From Bacillus_BD oryzisoli_A (lineage in GTDB: Bacteria > Bacillota > Bacilli > Bacillales > Cytobacillaceae): 64,000 nt of DNA. Where the stretch lies: contig NZ_JBHZRC010000008.1 of NCBI RefSeq assembly GCF_043641075.1, forward strand, positions 154,501 to 218,500, in the 5' to 3' direction. The notes under the pieces are model-generated. The model did no database searches, had not been told where the DNA came from, and was given only the letters and a program-made list of their open reading frames with translations. This document shows positions 8,859 to 17,936 of the stretch, in pieces (position 1 is the first letter of the stretch; each line of letters begins with the position of its first letter). Position numbers and translations under genes: made by a program.

Positions 8859-10235
8859 GTGGGGATAGTCATTTCATGGATGAATCAGTATGTATATATT
8901 CTGTACACCCTTACCTTTACCCTTTACATAGTTACGATTTTTGTACCGAACGAAGAGCTCCAGTACGTGATTGGCGTTATGGCCATTCTGCTCATCCTGA
9001 TCTCGTTCAAGGGAGCAAGTACACTCTTTAAAATTCTCTGCCTCATTTTTAGTTTTACAGGACTTCTATTTTATATGAATGCCGGCCTGCCTATCGTTCA
9101 TCTTCCGTTGTATATGTCTTCAAACATGTCCCTTCTTTCTTTGTTAACCGTGCTTCCCTTGATGACAAGTGTAGTACATGCAGGCCGATTTGATCGAAGG
9201 CTCAATGAATTAATGAAAGGGAAAGTAGAGAATTTAGGAAATCTATATGTTAGGAGTTCGATGACAACCTATCTATTAACAGGATTTATTAATATATCTG
9301 CCTTAACCCTATCGCAGGAGGTATTACAAGCAAGCCTGCAAAATATCCCGCAAAAAACAAGGAAAATCTTTATTAGTAAGACGACACTTAGAGCATTAGC
9401 TGTTGCATTAATCTGGAGCCCGACAGAGATTATCGTGGCCATAACGGTGGATTCAACCGGTATCAGTTATTTATCCTTATTGCCCTGGCTGTTACTCTGC
9501 TCCTTACTTGTCATTTCTCTTGATTGGATTATCGGGAATAGAAGCTTTCGCTCGATAAACGTTGCACACGATGAAGGGGTAAATCAAAAGATACATGCCA
9601 AGAAAATGGTCATTCAAATCATGAAATTAGTGATGGCTTTAGCCATTTTTTTATTCGTTGTGGTGCTGACAGGGAGCCTTTTGCAACTGAGTTTTATTTT
9701 ATCTGTAGCCATTGTGATTCCGGTGTTCTCTCTAAGCTGGGCGCTTCTTTTGAAGAGATGGAAGAGCTTTAAGGTAGTTGGTTGGAGGAATTGGAGGGAA
9801 CGTACAAATAAAATGCAGAATTTTATTGTCCTGTTTCTTTCTCTTTCACTCTTTTCCAACAGTTTAAGTAAGACTTCCTTTCATGATGTGATAAAGGCGC
9901 CGTTTCTTGCCTTTAGTGAATATCCCATACTGATTTTAATTTTTATTCAGGTTGTTTTTTTACTGGGCGGGTTAATCGGTGTACATGCAATCGCCACGAT
10001 AGGGGTTTTATTTGACGTAATCCAACCTCTATATGGGGTGATCAATCCGGTTAGTATTGGAATCGTGGTAATCACAAGTGCACTGGCTACCGCAACTGTT
10101 GGAGCCTATGGGGTTACGGTTACCATGACTTCTGTGGCAACCCAGCAAAACCCCTACCGGATTACGTTACATAATTTGCCTTTCTCCTTACTTTTCGGAG
10201 CCATTGGCATATCAATCGGTTATTTTCTTTTGTAA
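8859..10235 (+). CDS. Polytopic membrane protein, putative permease
   Basis: About 458 residues with roughly twelve hydrophobic segments and a charged mid-protein loop (KSFKVVGWRNWRERTNK). The C-terminal half has GVHAIATIGVLFDVIQPLYGVINPVSIGIVV and TATVGAYGVTVTMTS, loosely like ion-transporter superfamily permeases, but I cannot place it in a named family. GTG at 8859 is preferred over earlier TTG/ATG codons because AAAGGGGGG ends 7 bases before it. It sits between the CoA-transferases and the dipeptidase-like gene, so import or export of an operon substrate is plausible but unproven. Confidence 0.7.
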   Translation: MGIVISWMNQYVYILYTLTFTLYIVTIFVPNEELQYVIGVMAILLILISFKGASTLFKILCLIFSFTGLLFYMNAGLPIVHLPLYMSSNMSLLSLLTVLPLMTSVVHAGRFDRRLNELMKGKVENLGNLYVRSSMTTYLLTGFINISALTLSQEVLQASLQNIPQKTRKIFISKTTLRALAVALIWSPTEIIVAITVDSTGISYLSLLPWLLLCSLLVISLDWIIGNRSFRSINVAHDEGVNQKIHAKKMVIQIMKLVMALAIFLFVVVLTGSLLQLSFILSVAIVIPVFSLSWALLLKRWKSFKVVGWRNWRERTNKMQNFIVLFLSLSLFSNSLSKTSFHDVIKAPFLAFSEYPILILIFIQVVFLLGGLIGVHAIATIGVLFDVIQPLYGVINPVSIGIVVITSALATATVGAYGVTVTMTSVATQQNPYRITLHNLPFSLLFGAIGISIGYFLL

Positions 10236-10265
10236 TTTTTTATAAACTTCTTTGGAGGTAGAAAT

Positions 10266-11501
10266 ATGGTGATGACGCCGCAAAAAAGTGAAGTGAAAGG
10301 CAGGATTGGAAAGCAATTTGATGGATATCAATCCTTTCAATACTTAACTCCTGGAAAGGATTATAAGCCGGTTCAACTGCCACAGTCAGAGAAATATCGG
10401 CAGACAGTAGAGATAAAGCTTAGAGAGGATCAGGAAAGGGTTTTTGAGACTCTATTAAAATACTACCCGATTGTCTCTCTTAGGGATCATGGTTTTGTGG
10501 TCCCCAAGAACCAGGAGGACATTATTCCTTATTGTCGCCAACTCCACACAGCATTTGACTATGAAGGGCTGGCCTTATCCGGAGTAGACGTGTTATTCGA
10601 GAACTTTATGGATGGAATCTCCATTCTGACCTCATCAAATGGCTTAAAGTGGGATGATGTCATTTTAACATTAGGAATACGCTATTGTGATATGGCAAAA
10701 CAGGATACCGTTTATATTGCCCGAAATTATCAAGATTTGTTGGATGCAAAAGGGTCAAATCGAATGGCCATTCTGCCTTCATTGGAAGCAGCAAGTATTT
10801 TAGAAAATGAAGTGGATCGTGTTGATGTTTTATATGGTCTAGGGATCCGATGTCTGGGGATTACCTATAATGAAGCCAATACATTAGGCTCTGGTTTAAT
10901 GGAAAAACAGGACGGTGGGTTAACAAGATTCGGCTATAAGGTCGTGGAAAGAATGAACACCTTGGGGATGGTCATTGATATCTCGCATTGCGGGGATCAG
11001 ACAAGCCTGGACGTGATTGGGGCAAGTGACGTACCGGTGTTTATTACACATGCGGGTGCGCGAGCGGTTTGGAATTCCCCAAGAATGAAATCGGATGAGG
11101 TATTAAAGGCCTGTGCAGAAAAGGGAGGCGTTATCGGGGTTTGTGCAGCACCCAATACGACTCTCTCAGCAAAGAACCCAAATGAACATACGATAGAGTC
11201 TGTTATGGAGCATCTGGAGTATTTAATTGACCTTGTTGGGGTCGACCATGTGGGGCTAGGTCCTGATACGTTCTTTGGAGATCATGTGGGATTACAGCAT
11301 GCATTTGATGATCTGTTGTCCCTTAGTGAATCGCATGGGGAACATTTCGAGGAATCCTCCTGTGTGATAGGATTGGAAAATCCAACCGAGGCCACGAAAA
11401 ATATGATGAAATGGATGATTACACAAAACTATAGCATTCACGATATTCAAAAGATCATTGGCGGCAATGCATTGCGGGTTTTACAAGATATATTAACTTA
11501 A
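10266..11501 (+). CDS. Peptidase M19 (membrane/renal dipeptidase)-like hydrolase
   Basis: 411 residues with recognisable M19 motifs: YGLGIRCLGITYNEANTLGSG, MVIDISHCG (conserved DxSH metal-binding motif), PVFITHAGARAV, HVGLGPDTFFGDH (usually GxDFDG) and the C-terminal IIGGNALRVL. The N-terminal HxD zinc motif of the family appears as LRDHGF, so the first metal site is altered. The family hydrolyses dipeptides and some other amides. There is no signal peptide, so it is cytosolic. GGAGGT precedes the ATG. As last gene of a CoA-transferase/thiolase operon it may act on an amide or lactone-like intermediate rather than a peptide; that is speculation. Confidence 0.8.
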   Translation: MVMTPQKSEVKGRIGKQFDGYQSFQYLTPGKDYKPVQLPQSEKYRQTVEIKLREDQERVFETLLKYYPIVSLRDHGFVVPKNQEDIIPYCRQLHTAFDYEGLALSGVDVLFENFMDGISILTSSNGLKWDDVILTLGIRYCDMAKQDTVYIARNYQDLLDAKGSNRMAILPSLEAASILENEVDRVDVLYGLGIRCLGITYNEANTLGSGLMEKQDGGLTRFGYKVVERMNTLGMVIDISHCGDQTSLDVIGASDVPVFITHAGARAVWNSPRMKSDEVLKACAEKGGVIGVCAAPNTTLSAKNPNEHTIESVMEHLEYLIDLVGVDHVGLGPDTFFGDHVGLQHAFDDLLSLSESHGEHFEESSCVIGLENPTEATKNMMKWMITQNYSIHDIQKIIGGNALRVLQDILT

Positions 11502-11521
11502 TCGGAATCATGATCAAAGTA

Positions 11522-11552
11522 AGAACATCTCTATTTTATAGGGATGTTTTTT
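11522..11552 (+). terminator. Terminator of the thiolase/CoA-transferase operon
   Basis: AACATC/GATGTT with inner CTAT/ATAG pairing, followed by a T run. Confidence 0.8.
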
Positions 11553-11694
11553 GTGTGTATGAAGTTAGATGAATGGATATTCGTGGACCCGAAGGGAAGA
11601 TAATCAGTATTTTAAAATAGCTTGTAAAGGGCATATTTTATCCCAACTCTAAATTAACTTTTAAAATTACTATATGTTTAGGTTATAAAAAAAG

Positions 11695-11775
11695 AATTTT
11701 CCCTACCTAAAGCTACATTGTTTGAAAAACGATAATTGATTAGTATAAAACTACTATTTAAATATTCAGAATTAT
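11695..11775 (+). promoter_or_regulatory. Bipartite regulated promoter of Rieske-1/TRAP operon (copy 3 of 4)
   Basis: Block at 11695-11723 (CCCTACCTAA...ACATTGTTT) and box AATATTCAGAATTAT at 11761-11775 begin exactly 66 bases apart, as at 4392/4458 and 16354/16420. The box contains a -10-like AATTAT and there is no convincing -35, consistent with activation from the upstream block. Confidence 0.6.
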
Positions 11776-11798
11776 CATAAAAAGTTAGGGGGCTTTAC

Positions 11799-13073
11799 AT
11801 GTTATCAAAAACAGATAATCAGTTGTTAACTCGTACAGGACCAGGTACACCAACGGGTGAATTATTTCGCCGCTATTGGATTCCGGCCCTTTGTTCCGAT
11901 GAACTGGATCAAGACGGGAAGCCAAAACGTGTGAAATTATTAGGTGAAGATTTAATTGCGTTTCGCGACTCGCATGGTGAAGTGGGTCTAATGGATGAAG
12001 CCTGTCCTCATAGAGGAACATCCTTGTATTACGGAATCAATAATGGCTGTGGTTTAACCTGTATGTATCACGGATGGAAATTTGATGTAGATGGCCATTG
12101 TGTTGATATTCCATCAGAGCCAACTGACAAACTAAAGAAATCAATAAAATTAAAGTCATATCCTATCCATGAGCAAAACGGTATTATTTGGACTTATATG
12201 GGTCCTAAAGAAAAGATGCCACCTGTACCAAACTTTTATTGGATGAAGCTTCCGCAGGAAAATTTAATGGCTGAACGAGTGTGGCAGGACTGTAATTATC
12301 TTCAAGTAATAGAAAATGATTTAGATTTTGTCCATGCCGCCTTTCTACATAAAGCCCTCATTAATCAAGATATACAAGAGAATGTCTTATGTACGGATTT
12401 AGGGATTAATCCTGATCATCCGTTAGTGAAAAATCCTCCAGTAAAGCAGGCTGTACAGGATACCAATTACGGAAAACGTTGTGTGGCAGTGGGGATTGGG
12501 GACGAGGTAAATAACGCTTATATGGAAATTCATTATATTTTCCCGTTTTATTCCTATCCACCAAGGTTTGCAGGTGAAGATGGAATGTTCCATGCGTTTA
12601 TCCCTCGAGATGATGAAAGCACATGGAGCTGGGATATCCAGTTTGCTCATCATAATCCAATTGATGTCGAAACACAACATATTCGAAGAGGTTTATTAGT
12701 GGATGAAAACCATCGAAAGTTACGGAATGTAGAGAATGACTATGAACAGGATCAAACCTTGATGAAGACACTTAACTTTAGCGGAATTCGCGGTATTGCC
12801 ACACAGGACCACGCTGCGACTGAGAGTATGGGAACCATTGTTGATCGTTCTACGGAACATTTAGGGACAAGTGATCTTCCGATAATTCATATGCGGAAAA
12901 TGCTGTTGGATACTGTTAACGATTTACAAGAGGGGAAAGATCCATTGACACTTGAAAATCAGTCACTGCAAACGTTACTGAGCGAGGGGCTCTATGCACC
13001 GAAGGAGAAGTCCTGGCAAGAAGCATTTCCGTTAAAAGAAAGATTTGATAAAAGTTCTAATGTCATGAAGTAA
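11799..13073 (+). CDS. Rieske non-heme iron oxygenase alpha subunit (phthalate-dioxygenase-like), copy 1
   Basis: 424 residues. An N-terminal Rieske domain has CPHRG (about 69-73) and CMYHGWKF 16 residues later, giving the C-x-H / C-x2-H cluster ligands. The mononuclear iron site is visible in ENDLDFVHAAFLH (about 172-184), with two His; a distal Asp is expected. The long form without a beta subunit resembles the phthalate 4,5-dioxygenase / O-demethylase group, which uses a separate FMN/[2Fe-2S] reductase; no such reductase is in the window. AGGGGG precedes the ATG. It heads an operon with the TRAP genes, so the transporter probably imports its substrate. It is closely related to the gene at 16466. 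Confidence 0.88.
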   Translation: MLSKTDNQLLTRTGPGTPTGELFRRYWIPALCSDELDQDGKPKRVKLLGEDLIAFRDSHGEVGLMDEACPHRGTSLYYGINNGCGLTCMYHGWKFDVDGHCVDIPSEPTDKLKKSIKLKSYPIHEQNGIIWTYMGPKEKMPPVPNFYWMKLPQENLMAERVWQDCNYLQVIENDLDFVHAAFLHKALINQDIQENVLCTDLGINPDHPLVKNPPVKQAVQDTNYGKRCVAVGIGDEVNNAYMEIHYIFPFYSYPPRFAGEDGMFHAFIPRDDESTWSWDIQFAHHNPIDVETQHIRRGLLVDENHRKLRNVENDYEQDQTLMKTLNFSGIRGIATQDHAATESMGTIVDRSTEHLGTSDLPIIHMRKMLLDTVNDLQEGKDPLTLENQSLQTLLSEGLYAPKEKSWQEAFPLKERFDKSSNVMK

Positions 13074-13135
13074 AAATGTCCATTTGTAAGGTTCTTAATG
13101 TTATCTAAAAAATTAATCGTCAGGAGAGAAGAAAT

Positions 13136-14161
13136 ATGAAAAAATGGCCCATAGCAATACTTACGATTGTACTGCTCACATTTACAATCCTTGCTGGTTG
13201 TTCTTCAGGTTCAAGCAAAGAAGCAAGCAGCAGCGGTGGAGATGCTAAATCCAAGGAGACACAAACATTGAAGCTGATTTCCTTTTTATCAGTGGATCAT
13301 ATGCTGACAAAAGAAATTATCCCGATGTGGATCGATATGGTTGAAAAGGAATTAGACGGTGAAGTGAAAATTGAATGGACTGGCGGTCCGGAATCCATCC
13401 CTGCAACTGAACAATTTAATGCGGTGAAAAATGGTTTGGTTGATATTAATTTCAATGCCTCATCACAATTTTCAAACCTGATGCCTGAATCAGATTCAAT
13501 GCTAATGTCACCCTTTACACCAGCAGAAGAAAGAGAAAATGGTTATTTTGATTACTTAGGCCAATTGTTTGAAAAGAATGGTGTTGTCTATTTAGGACGT
13601 TGGTTAAGTGAAGAACCGTTCTACTTCTGGAGTAATAAAGAAGTTACTAGCTTGGCAGAATTAAAGGGTGCTAAATTCCGTTCAAACCCGATTTATCATG
13701 GAACGATGGATCAATTGGGAATGGTACAGGTTGACGTACACCCATCTGATGTATATACATCACTCGAAAGAAATCTAGTAGAAGGATTTGGATTTACATT
13801 ATTGGGACCAAGAGAGAGCGGATGGACTGAAATTACGAAATACGTGATCGATGAACCATTCTTAAATCAAAATACGATGATCATGATTAATCCTAATTCA
13901 TTTAACGGCTTATCTGACGAAGCACAGAAGAAAATGATTGAAGTAACAGCAAAATTTGAAACGGAAATGGCAAAATATTTTAAAGAAAAGAATGAAGAAG
14001 AATGGAATGCCCTTAAAGAGGACGGGGTAAAAGTAATTGATATTAGTCAGAAGGATCGTGATTTATTACAAAAGCATATCAAAGAACAGACATGGAAATC
14101 GCTAGAGCAGAATATTGATAAAGCTACTGTCAAGGAATTAAAGGAGCTGTTAAATAAATAA
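13136..14161 (+). CDS. TRAP transporter solute-binding lipoprotein (DctP-type)
   Basis: 341 residues with a lipoprotein signal peptide: MKKW, a hydrophobic stretch and lipobox LAGC (Cys21), then a Ser/Lys linker. The mature part has the DctP pattern (VDHMLTKEIIPMW, SLAELKGAKFRSNPIYHGTMDQLGM, EGFGFTLLGP) with the conserved Arg (FRSNP) that binds substrate carboxylate in this family. It binds the acid outside the cell and delivers it to the DctQ/DctM proteins encoded next. It follows the Rieske gene by about 60 bases with no terminator. Confidence 0.88.
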   Translation: MKKWPIAILTIVLLTFTILAGCSSGSSKEASSSGGDAKSKETQTLKLISFLSVDHMLTKEIIPMWIDMVEKELDGEVKIEWTGGPESIPATEQFNAVKNGLVDINFNASSQFSNLMPESDSMLMSPFTPAEERENGYFDYLGQLFEKNGVVYLGRWLSEEPFYFWSNKEVTSLAELKGAKFRSNPIYHGTMDQLGMVQVDVHPSDVYTSLERNLVEGFGFTLLGPRESGWTEITKYVIDEPFLNQNTMIMINPNSFNGLSDEAQKKMIEVTAKFETEMAKYFKEKNEEEWNALKEDGVKVIDISQKDRDLLQKHIKEQTWKSLEQNIDKATVKELKELLNK

Positions 14162-14170
14162 ACTCTCTAT

Positions 14171-14197
14171 GAAAAGGGATAGTTACTATCCCTTTTC
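14171..14197 (+). terminator. Intercistronic hairpin between dctP and dctQ
   Basis: Perfect arms GAAAAGGGATA and TATCCCTTTTC around a 5-base loop, with no long T run. Such hairpins behind binding-protein genes stabilise or partly terminate the message so that binding protein exceeds membrane subunits; that role is inferred. Confidence 0.65.
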
Positions 14198-14220
14198 AAT
14201 TAATAGAAGGAGGCGGTAGT

Positions 14221-14784
14221 TTGAAAACATTCTTTAAGTGGTTAGATAAGATTGAAAATATATTCGCCGCTATTGGGATGTGGATGATTGCTTTCATGAT
14301 GGGCCTAGTTGTCTTTGAAGTCATCATACGTAATTTATTCAATTATTCTTTTGGCTGGTCGATTGATTACACAAGCTATGCACTGTTATACATTGCCTTT
14401 CTAGGAGCTGCATGGTTGTTACGTGAGGGTGGCCATGTTTCGGTAAACATACTCGAGGAATATCTGCAGGAAAAAAGTATTAAATTTCTAGATTACATTA
14501 TTGTTATTTCCGGGATCCTATTAAGTCTTGTCTTAGTATATTACGGTATAGGTGTTACATGGGATTTGTATAGTAACGATGTAAGGAGCCTCTCAGTCGT
14601 AAAAACCCCGCTTGCCTATGTAGTAATGATTATTCCGATTGGGAGTCTGTTATTGCTGTTTGAATTTTTCCGTAAAGGATATTTGTTAGTGACAGTTAAG
14701 GTTCCGGCTGAAACCATCGATACGAAGAAAGCAACTACCAATATCAATAGGGATGTAAGTATTAACCCTAAAACAAATGTATAA
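14221..14784 (+). CDS. TRAP transporter small membrane subunit (DctQ-type)
   Basis: 187 residues, four hydrophobic segments, with the DctQ patterns VFEVIIRNLFNYSFGWSIDYTSY and AAWLLREGGHVSVNIL. TTG start at 14221 is supported by GGAGGCGG ending a few bases upstream; there is no better ATG. A C-terminal hydrophilic tail extends beyond residue 160. It forms the membrane complex with DctM. Confidence 0.86.
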   Translation: MKTFFKWLDKIENIFAAIGMWMIAFMMGLVVFEVIIRNLFNYSFGWSIDYTSYALLYIAFLGAAWLLREGGHVSVNILEEYLQEKSIKFLDYIIVISGILLSLVLVYYGIGVTWDLYSNDVRSLSVVKTPLAYVVMIIPIGSLLLLFEFFRKGYLLVTVKVPAETIDTKKATTNINRDVSINPKTNV

Positions 14785-14798
14785 GAGGTGGTGAAGGT

Positions 14799-16106
14799 AT
14801 GGAATGGTGGTTAGTACTGATTATTATATTATTCAGCCTGCTCACGCTTATGTTTATGAGAGTCCCAGTGGCATTTGCTTTTATTCTCGTAAATATTGGC
14901 GGAGCACTAGCGTTTTGGGGAATGGAAGGAATGGATCAGCTTGTCATGAGCATCAAAGACTCACTAGTCAATTTCTCTTTAATTCCTATCCCTCTCTTCG
15001 TATTAATGGGTGAAATCATGTTCCATGCTGGCCTAGCAGGAAACCTCATTAATACGATTGATAAATGGTTTGGTAAAATTCCAGGCAGGCTAAGTCTCAT
15101 TGCTGTTGGAGGTGGAACAGCGCTTTCCACGTTAACGGGTTCCTCCGCCTCCACTACGGCGATTTTGGGTTCTACACTACTGCCTGAGATGGAAAAGAAA
15201 GGCTACAAAAATGAATTAGCTTTAGGTCCTATTTTGGGCAGTGGTGGGTTGGCTGTCCTCATTCCACCTAGTGCTTTAGGTGTATTGCTAGCGTCCATCT
15301 CCAAAGTTTCCATTGGTACCTTTATGATTGCTATTATTTTACCAGGAATATTAGTCGCCGCTTTATTTGCACTATACGTTATTATTCGGGCAAGGACTCA
15401 GCCGCACTTAGCACCTGCCTATTCAACGGAAAAAATAACGTTGAAAGAAAAAGTTGTTGATACGATTAAATATGTCCTTCCGTTAGGATTCATTTTATTC
15501 CTTGTCATCGGCTTAATTTTGTTAGGAATCAGTTCACCAACTGAATCAGCAGCACTGGGTGCCTTTGGAAGTCTAATCCTTGCGGCAGCTTATCGAAAAT
15601 TAACTAAAGAGAGTTTAGTAAATGCCTTCAAGGGCACAATGAAAATCTCCGTCATGATTTTAATGATTGTGACAGGATCTACTGCCTTTAGTCAAATCCT
15701 TGCTTTTTCAGGAGCTACCCAAGAGATGATTCGTTTAATTGCAGGTCTAGACATTGCTCCAATCGTACTTTTAAGTTTAATGTTGTTTGTTATTCTTATC
15801 ATGGGTACATTTATGGAAGGTTTGGCTATTATCATGATTGTATTGCCAATCTTTACACCGGTAGCTATGACCCTTGGATTTGATCTTTACTGGTTTTCAA
15901 CCCTTGTTTTGATAGCTGTTGAGGTTGGAGCAATTAGTCCTCCATTTGGATTGGGATTGTTTGTCCTAAAATCCGTAAGTAACTACAAAATGAGTGCGAT
16001 TTATAAGTCTGCCATTCCTTTTGTTGCCTTGTTTGTTGTAGCACTTGTCATATTAATCGCATTTCCTGAGATTACGTTGTGGCTGCCTAGCTTAATAAAG
16101 ACATAG
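14799..16106 (+). CDS. TRAP transporter large permease (DctM-type)
   Basis: 435 residues, about twelve TM segments. Family motifs are clear: MRVPVAFAFILVNIGG near the start, SLIPIPLFVLMGEIM, GGGTALSTLTGSSASTTAILGSTLLPEM, and the C-terminal LVLIAVEVGAISPPFGLGLFVL. It is the Na+-coupled transport subunit. It starts 14 bases after dctQ with AGAGGTGGTG in the gap. It ends the Rieske-1/TRAP operon, which closes with an 18-bp perfect stem terminator. Confidence 0.9.
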   Translation: MEWWLVLIIILFSLLTLMFMRVPVAFAFILVNIGGALAFWGMEGMDQLVMSIKDSLVNFSLIPIPLFVLMGEIMFHAGLAGNLINTIDKWFGKIPGRLSLIAVGGGTALSTLTGSSASTTAILGSTLLPEMEKKGYKNELALGPILGSGGLAVLIPPSALGVLLASISKVSIGTFMIAIILPGILVAALFALYVIIRARTQPHLAPAYSTEKITLKEKVVDTIKYVLPLGFILFLVIGLILLGISSPTESAALGAFGSLILAAAYRKLTKESLVNAFKGTMKISVMILMIVTGSTAFSQILAFSGATQEMIRLIAGLDIAPIVLLSLMLFVILIMGTFMEGLAIIMIVLPIFTPVAMTLGFDLYWFSTLVLIAVEVGAISPPFGLGLFVLKSVSNYKMSAIYKSAIPFVALFVVALVILIAFPEITLWLPSLIKT

Positions 16107-16133
16107 AGTTAAGATTTATTGATAAGTCGACAG

Positions 16134-16187
16134 GGGGTGGCTCCATTACTTTTAATTAGTAGAAGTAATGGAGCCACCCCAGTTTTT
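16134..16187 (+). terminator. Strong terminator of the Rieske-1/TRAP operon
   Basis: An 18-bp perfect stem (GGGGTGGCTCCATTACTT with its complement at 16163-16180), 11-base loop, then AGTTTTTA. Confidence 0.9.
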
Positions 16188-16198
16188 ATGATAAACAG

Positions 16199-16231
16199 GA
16201 ACATTTCATTTAGAGTGAGATGTTCTTTTTA
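16199..16231 (+). terminator. Second terminator-like hairpin
   Basis: GAACAT/ATGTTC arms with a TTTTTATTT tail, directly behind the main terminator. The rest of the gap to 16353 shows nothing recognisable. Confidence 0.5.
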
Positions 16232-16353
16232 TTTGGAGTTTTAAAGATAAATACTATGAATCTGGATGGCGATTTTCATGGTTTCCTAATGCAAAAGATG
16301 CCTTAATCGAGTGAAGAAAAAGGCATACTGTATGATTCGGTTGAACAAGTGTA

Positions 16354-16438
16354 TTAATTTCTAACCTATTCATACATTGTATCTAATCATTTATTTCACT
16401 AATATATAATTATAATTTAAATTTTCAGAAAATAATCT
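16354..16438 (+). promoter_or_regulatory. Bipartite regulated promoter of Rieske-2 (copy 4 of 4)
   Basis: Block with CTAACCTA...ATACATTGT (16354-16382) and box AATTTTCAGAAAATAA (16420-16435) begin 66 bases apart, identical to copies 2 and 3. A -10-like TAATCT is at 16433-16438. Confidence 0.58.
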
Positions 16439-16465
16439 TACGATAAATTAGGAGGTAATGAAATC

Positions 16466-17746
16466 ATGTTGACAAAACAAGATAATTATTTATTAACTCG
16501 TACGGGCCCGGGTACACCAATGGGTGAGCTGTTCCGCCGTTATTGGATTCCGGCATTAAAGTCTGATGAGTTACAACCTGATGGAAAGCCACAGCGTGTG
16601 AAGCTACTTGGGGAGGAATTAATCGCATTTCGTGATACAGAAGGGAAAGTCGGCTTGATGGAGGAAGCCTGCCCACACCGCGGGACGTCTCTTTATTACG
16701 GCATCAATGATGGGTGCGGCATCCGCTGTATGTATCATGGCTGGAAGTTCGACACGAATGGTGATTGTACGGAAATCCCGTCAGAGGAAGGCGATCCGAA
16801 GTTCAGAAAGAAAATCAAAATCAAAAATTATCCGGTTAAAGAGGTTAAAGGCATGATTTGGACTTACATGGGACCAGAGGAGGAGCAGCCGGATTTCCCT
16901 GAGTTCTATTGGATGGGGCTACCTGATGAAAATACGATGTCAGAACGAGTGTGGCAGGAATGTAACTATGCACAGGTAATGGAAAATGACCTGGATTATG
17001 TACATGCAGCATTTCTTCACAAAGCACATGGCAAGCAGGAGACAGGAGAAGGAATTCTAAGTACGGATTTAGGAATTGACCCGAACCACCCGCTTGTGAA
17101 AAATCCACCGGTTAAACAGGATGTAGAGGATGCAAATTACGGAAAGCGTTGTATTGCAGTAGGGATTGGGAATGAAACAGACAATGCCTTTATGGAAATT
17201 CACTACATCTTCCCGTTCTATACCTATCCGCCACGATTTGAGGGTGAAGATGGCATGTGGCATGCGTTCATTCCAAGGGATGATTACAGCACATGGTCAT
17301 GGGATGTTCAATTTTCCCATAATCGCCCGATTGATGTGCAGGCCAATCATGATCGCCGCGGCTTGAAGCTTGATGAGCATTTCAAAAAGCAAATCAGTCT
17401 TGAAAATGAATATGCACAGGATCGTGAACTGCAAAAGACAGGAAATTTTACTGGTATCCGCGGAATCGCGAACCAGGATCATGCGGCAACTGAAACAATG
17501 GGACCGATTGTTGACCGCTCCAAAGAACATCTTGGAACAAGTGATCTGCCAATCATTCATATGCGCCGCTTATTGCTTCAGCAGGTAAAAGCATTCCAAG
17601 AAGGCCAGAAGCCAATGGCATTAGAAAATGCTTCTCTGAAAAATCTGTACAGTGCAGGACTTTATGATAGCAACGAAAAATCCTGGCAGGAGGCCTTCCC
17701 AATGCAGGATCAGTTTAAACAGGATGAGCAGGAAGTGAAGTCTTAA
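16466..17746 (+). CDS. Rieske non-heme iron oxygenase alpha subunit, copy 2 (paralogue of 11799)
   Basis: 426 residues, by eye about three-quarters identical to the protein at 11799 along its whole length, with the same CPHRG/CMYHGWKF cluster motifs and ENDLDYVHAAFLHKAH iron site. Differences cluster at 60-65, 110-120 and the C-terminal 30 residues. Codon use is visibly more GC-rich (for example GGGCCCGGG in the first codons) than copy 1, which suggests separate histories. AGGAGG precedes the ATG. Monocistronic with its own shared-type promoter. Likely acts on a related aromatic acid or as an isoenzyme; partner reductase not seen. Confidence 0.88.
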   Translation: MLTKQDNYLLTRTGPGTPMGELFRRYWIPALKSDELQPDGKPQRVKLLGEELIAFRDTEGKVGLMEEACPHRGTSLYYGINDGCGIRCMYHGWKFDTNGDCTEIPSEEGDPKFRKKIKIKNYPVKEVKGMIWTYMGPEEEQPDFPEFYWMGLPDENTMSERVWQECNYAQVMENDLDYVHAAFLHKAHGKQETGEGILSTDLGIDPNHPLVKNPPVKQDVEDANYGKRCIAVGIGNETDNAFMEIHYIFPFYTYPPRFEGEDGMWHAFIPRDDYSTWSWDVQFSHNRPIDVQANHDRRGLKLDEHFKKQISLENEYAQDRELQKTGNFTGIRGIANQDHAATETMGPIVDRSKEHLGTSDLPIIHMRRLLLQQVKAFQEGQKPMALENASLKNLYSAGLYDSNEKSWQEAFPMQDQFKQDEQEVKS

Positions 17747-17936
17747 TCTGAAGAAATTTGGTGGCAGTACTATTAGGTAGGGATTGAAAGGCAAACGATT
17801 AGCCATTTTATTCGGGCAACCTCTTTTCGATAGCATTTTTTATTGAGCTTATCGGACAGGGTATCTCCCTGCTGGCACCTTTTTTCTTTTTAAAATAAAG
17901 CTATGTTGAATTGGAGTGTTGATTTTTTGTAAGCAG

